NCBI RefSeq assembly: GCF_013432195.1
Contig: NZ_JACCDB010000007.1
Span: forward strand, 80,506 to 144,505
DNA: 64,000 bases
Direction: 5' to 3'
Origin: Tepidicella baoligensis
GTDB taxonomy: Bacteria; Pseudomonadota; Gammaproteobacteria; Burkholderiales; Burkholderiaceae_C
Part shown: positions 63,747 through 64,000 of the stretch, piece by piece
Position numbering within the stretch: the stretch's first letter is position 1
Layout: every line of letters starts with the position of its first letter
The notes under the pieces: generated by a model
Told to the model about the DNA's origin: nothing
What the model saw: the letters and a program-made list of their open reading frames with translations, nothing else
Databases searched by the model: none
Made by a program: the position numbers and the translations under genes

Positions 63747-64000
63747 ATGACATCGAACAAAACCCTGTTCACTCTCGTTGCTGGCTTGAGCCTGTTGGCC
63801 GCTGGTACAGCCCAGGCCAGCGTCGATGGCGCCGCTGCCACTGCTCTGGCGCAAAAGAGCGCCTGCATGGCCTGCCATGCCGTCGATCGCAAAATGGTGG
63901 GGCCGTCATACAAAGACGTCGCTGCCAAGTACAAGGGCATGGAGGTGGACAAACTGGCCGCTTCCATCAAGGCCGGCGGTTCCGGCAAATGGGGCCCCGT
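63747..64000 (+). CDS. Class I cytochrome c (c551/c552 type), 5' part
   Basis: The gene runs off the window after 84 codons. A signal peptide (TLFTLVAGLSLLAAGTAQA) is followed by one heme site, SACMACHAVDRKMVGPSYKDVAAKY, whose pattern C-x-x-C-H...V-G-P-S-Y is typical of small soluble cytochromes c551/c552. AGGAG lies 12 bases before ATG 63747. Following soxD, it is probably an electron acceptor for SoxCD or another sox cytochrome; the missing end prevents a firmer name. Confidence 0.85.
   Translation, partial: MTSNKTLFTLVAGLSLLAAGTAQASVDGAAATALAQKSACMACHAVDRKMVGPSYKDVAAKYKGMEVDKLAASIKAGGSGKWGP

Overview
The window is GC-rich, densely packed chromosomal DNA from a betaproteobacterium, most likely a Comamonadaceae-type member of the Burkholderiales. 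This rests on the gene complement (periplasmic soxCD sulfite dehydrogenase genes, a glutaryl-CoA dehydrogenase/CaiB pair, the transglutaminase/ATP-grasp cluster, the rubrerythrin/HdrD-like/DUF3501 trio) and on small GC-rich palindromic repeats of the kind scattered through such genomes. No database search was possible, so the taxonomic call is an inference.

Layout. 1-4022: end of a MarR-type regulator and a fused HyuA-HyuB hydantoinase/oxoprolinase. 4059-4132: tRNA-Gly(CCC). 4178-7043: a type Vd patatin autotransporter (PlpD-like) and a small heat-shock protein. 7133-12172: a glutarate/GABA-type catabolic block (semialdehyde dehydrogenase, CaiB-type CoA-transferase, glutaryl-CoA dehydrogenase, divergent LysR regulator). 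12176-24802: parC, a RidA protein, a three-gene transglutaminase/ATP-grasp-alpha-E cluster, and comEC. 24891-28120: gabT with a divergent MocR/GabR regulator, and tusA. 28133-31318: valS, which carries several in-frame low-complexity insertions, two of them built from a GC-rich palindromic repeat. 31586-34072: rubrerythrin, HdrD/GlpC-like Fe-S protein and DUF3501. 34192-42785: yaaA, prolyl-4-hydroxylase, queF, a PAS chemoreceptor, dinB, a pcaC-like gene, a cysteine-containing membrane-associated unknown, a PAS-LuxR regulator and the scoAB CoA-transferase.

42955-55045 is the accessory region: one minus-strand run in which hsdM and hsdS are separated from hsdR by six full genes and a mini-gene. 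In transcription order these are hsdM, hsdS, a DUF6932 nucleotidyltransferase-like gene, an unknown 310-aa gene, an XRE/ImmA-type protein, a DUF4411 PIN-like protein, a DUF262/HNH protein, a 41-codon duplicated fragment of the XRE gene, RhuM/Fic, and hsdR. Nearly every junction overlaps by 4-11 bases, so it reads as one translationally coupled defence operon. The 3' remnant of an IS3-family transposase lies just upstream of hsdM.

55277-60725 returns to core genes (rluA-type pseudouridine synthase, recJ, an RpfE-like gene, lolC, lolD). The window ends inside a sulfur-oxidation cluster: a thiol-type ArsR regulator, soxC, soxD and the start of a cytochrome c gene. Most strong observations concern the defence operon, the repeat insertions in valS, and three clear DNA symmetry elements in intergenic regions (scoAB, dinB, sox).
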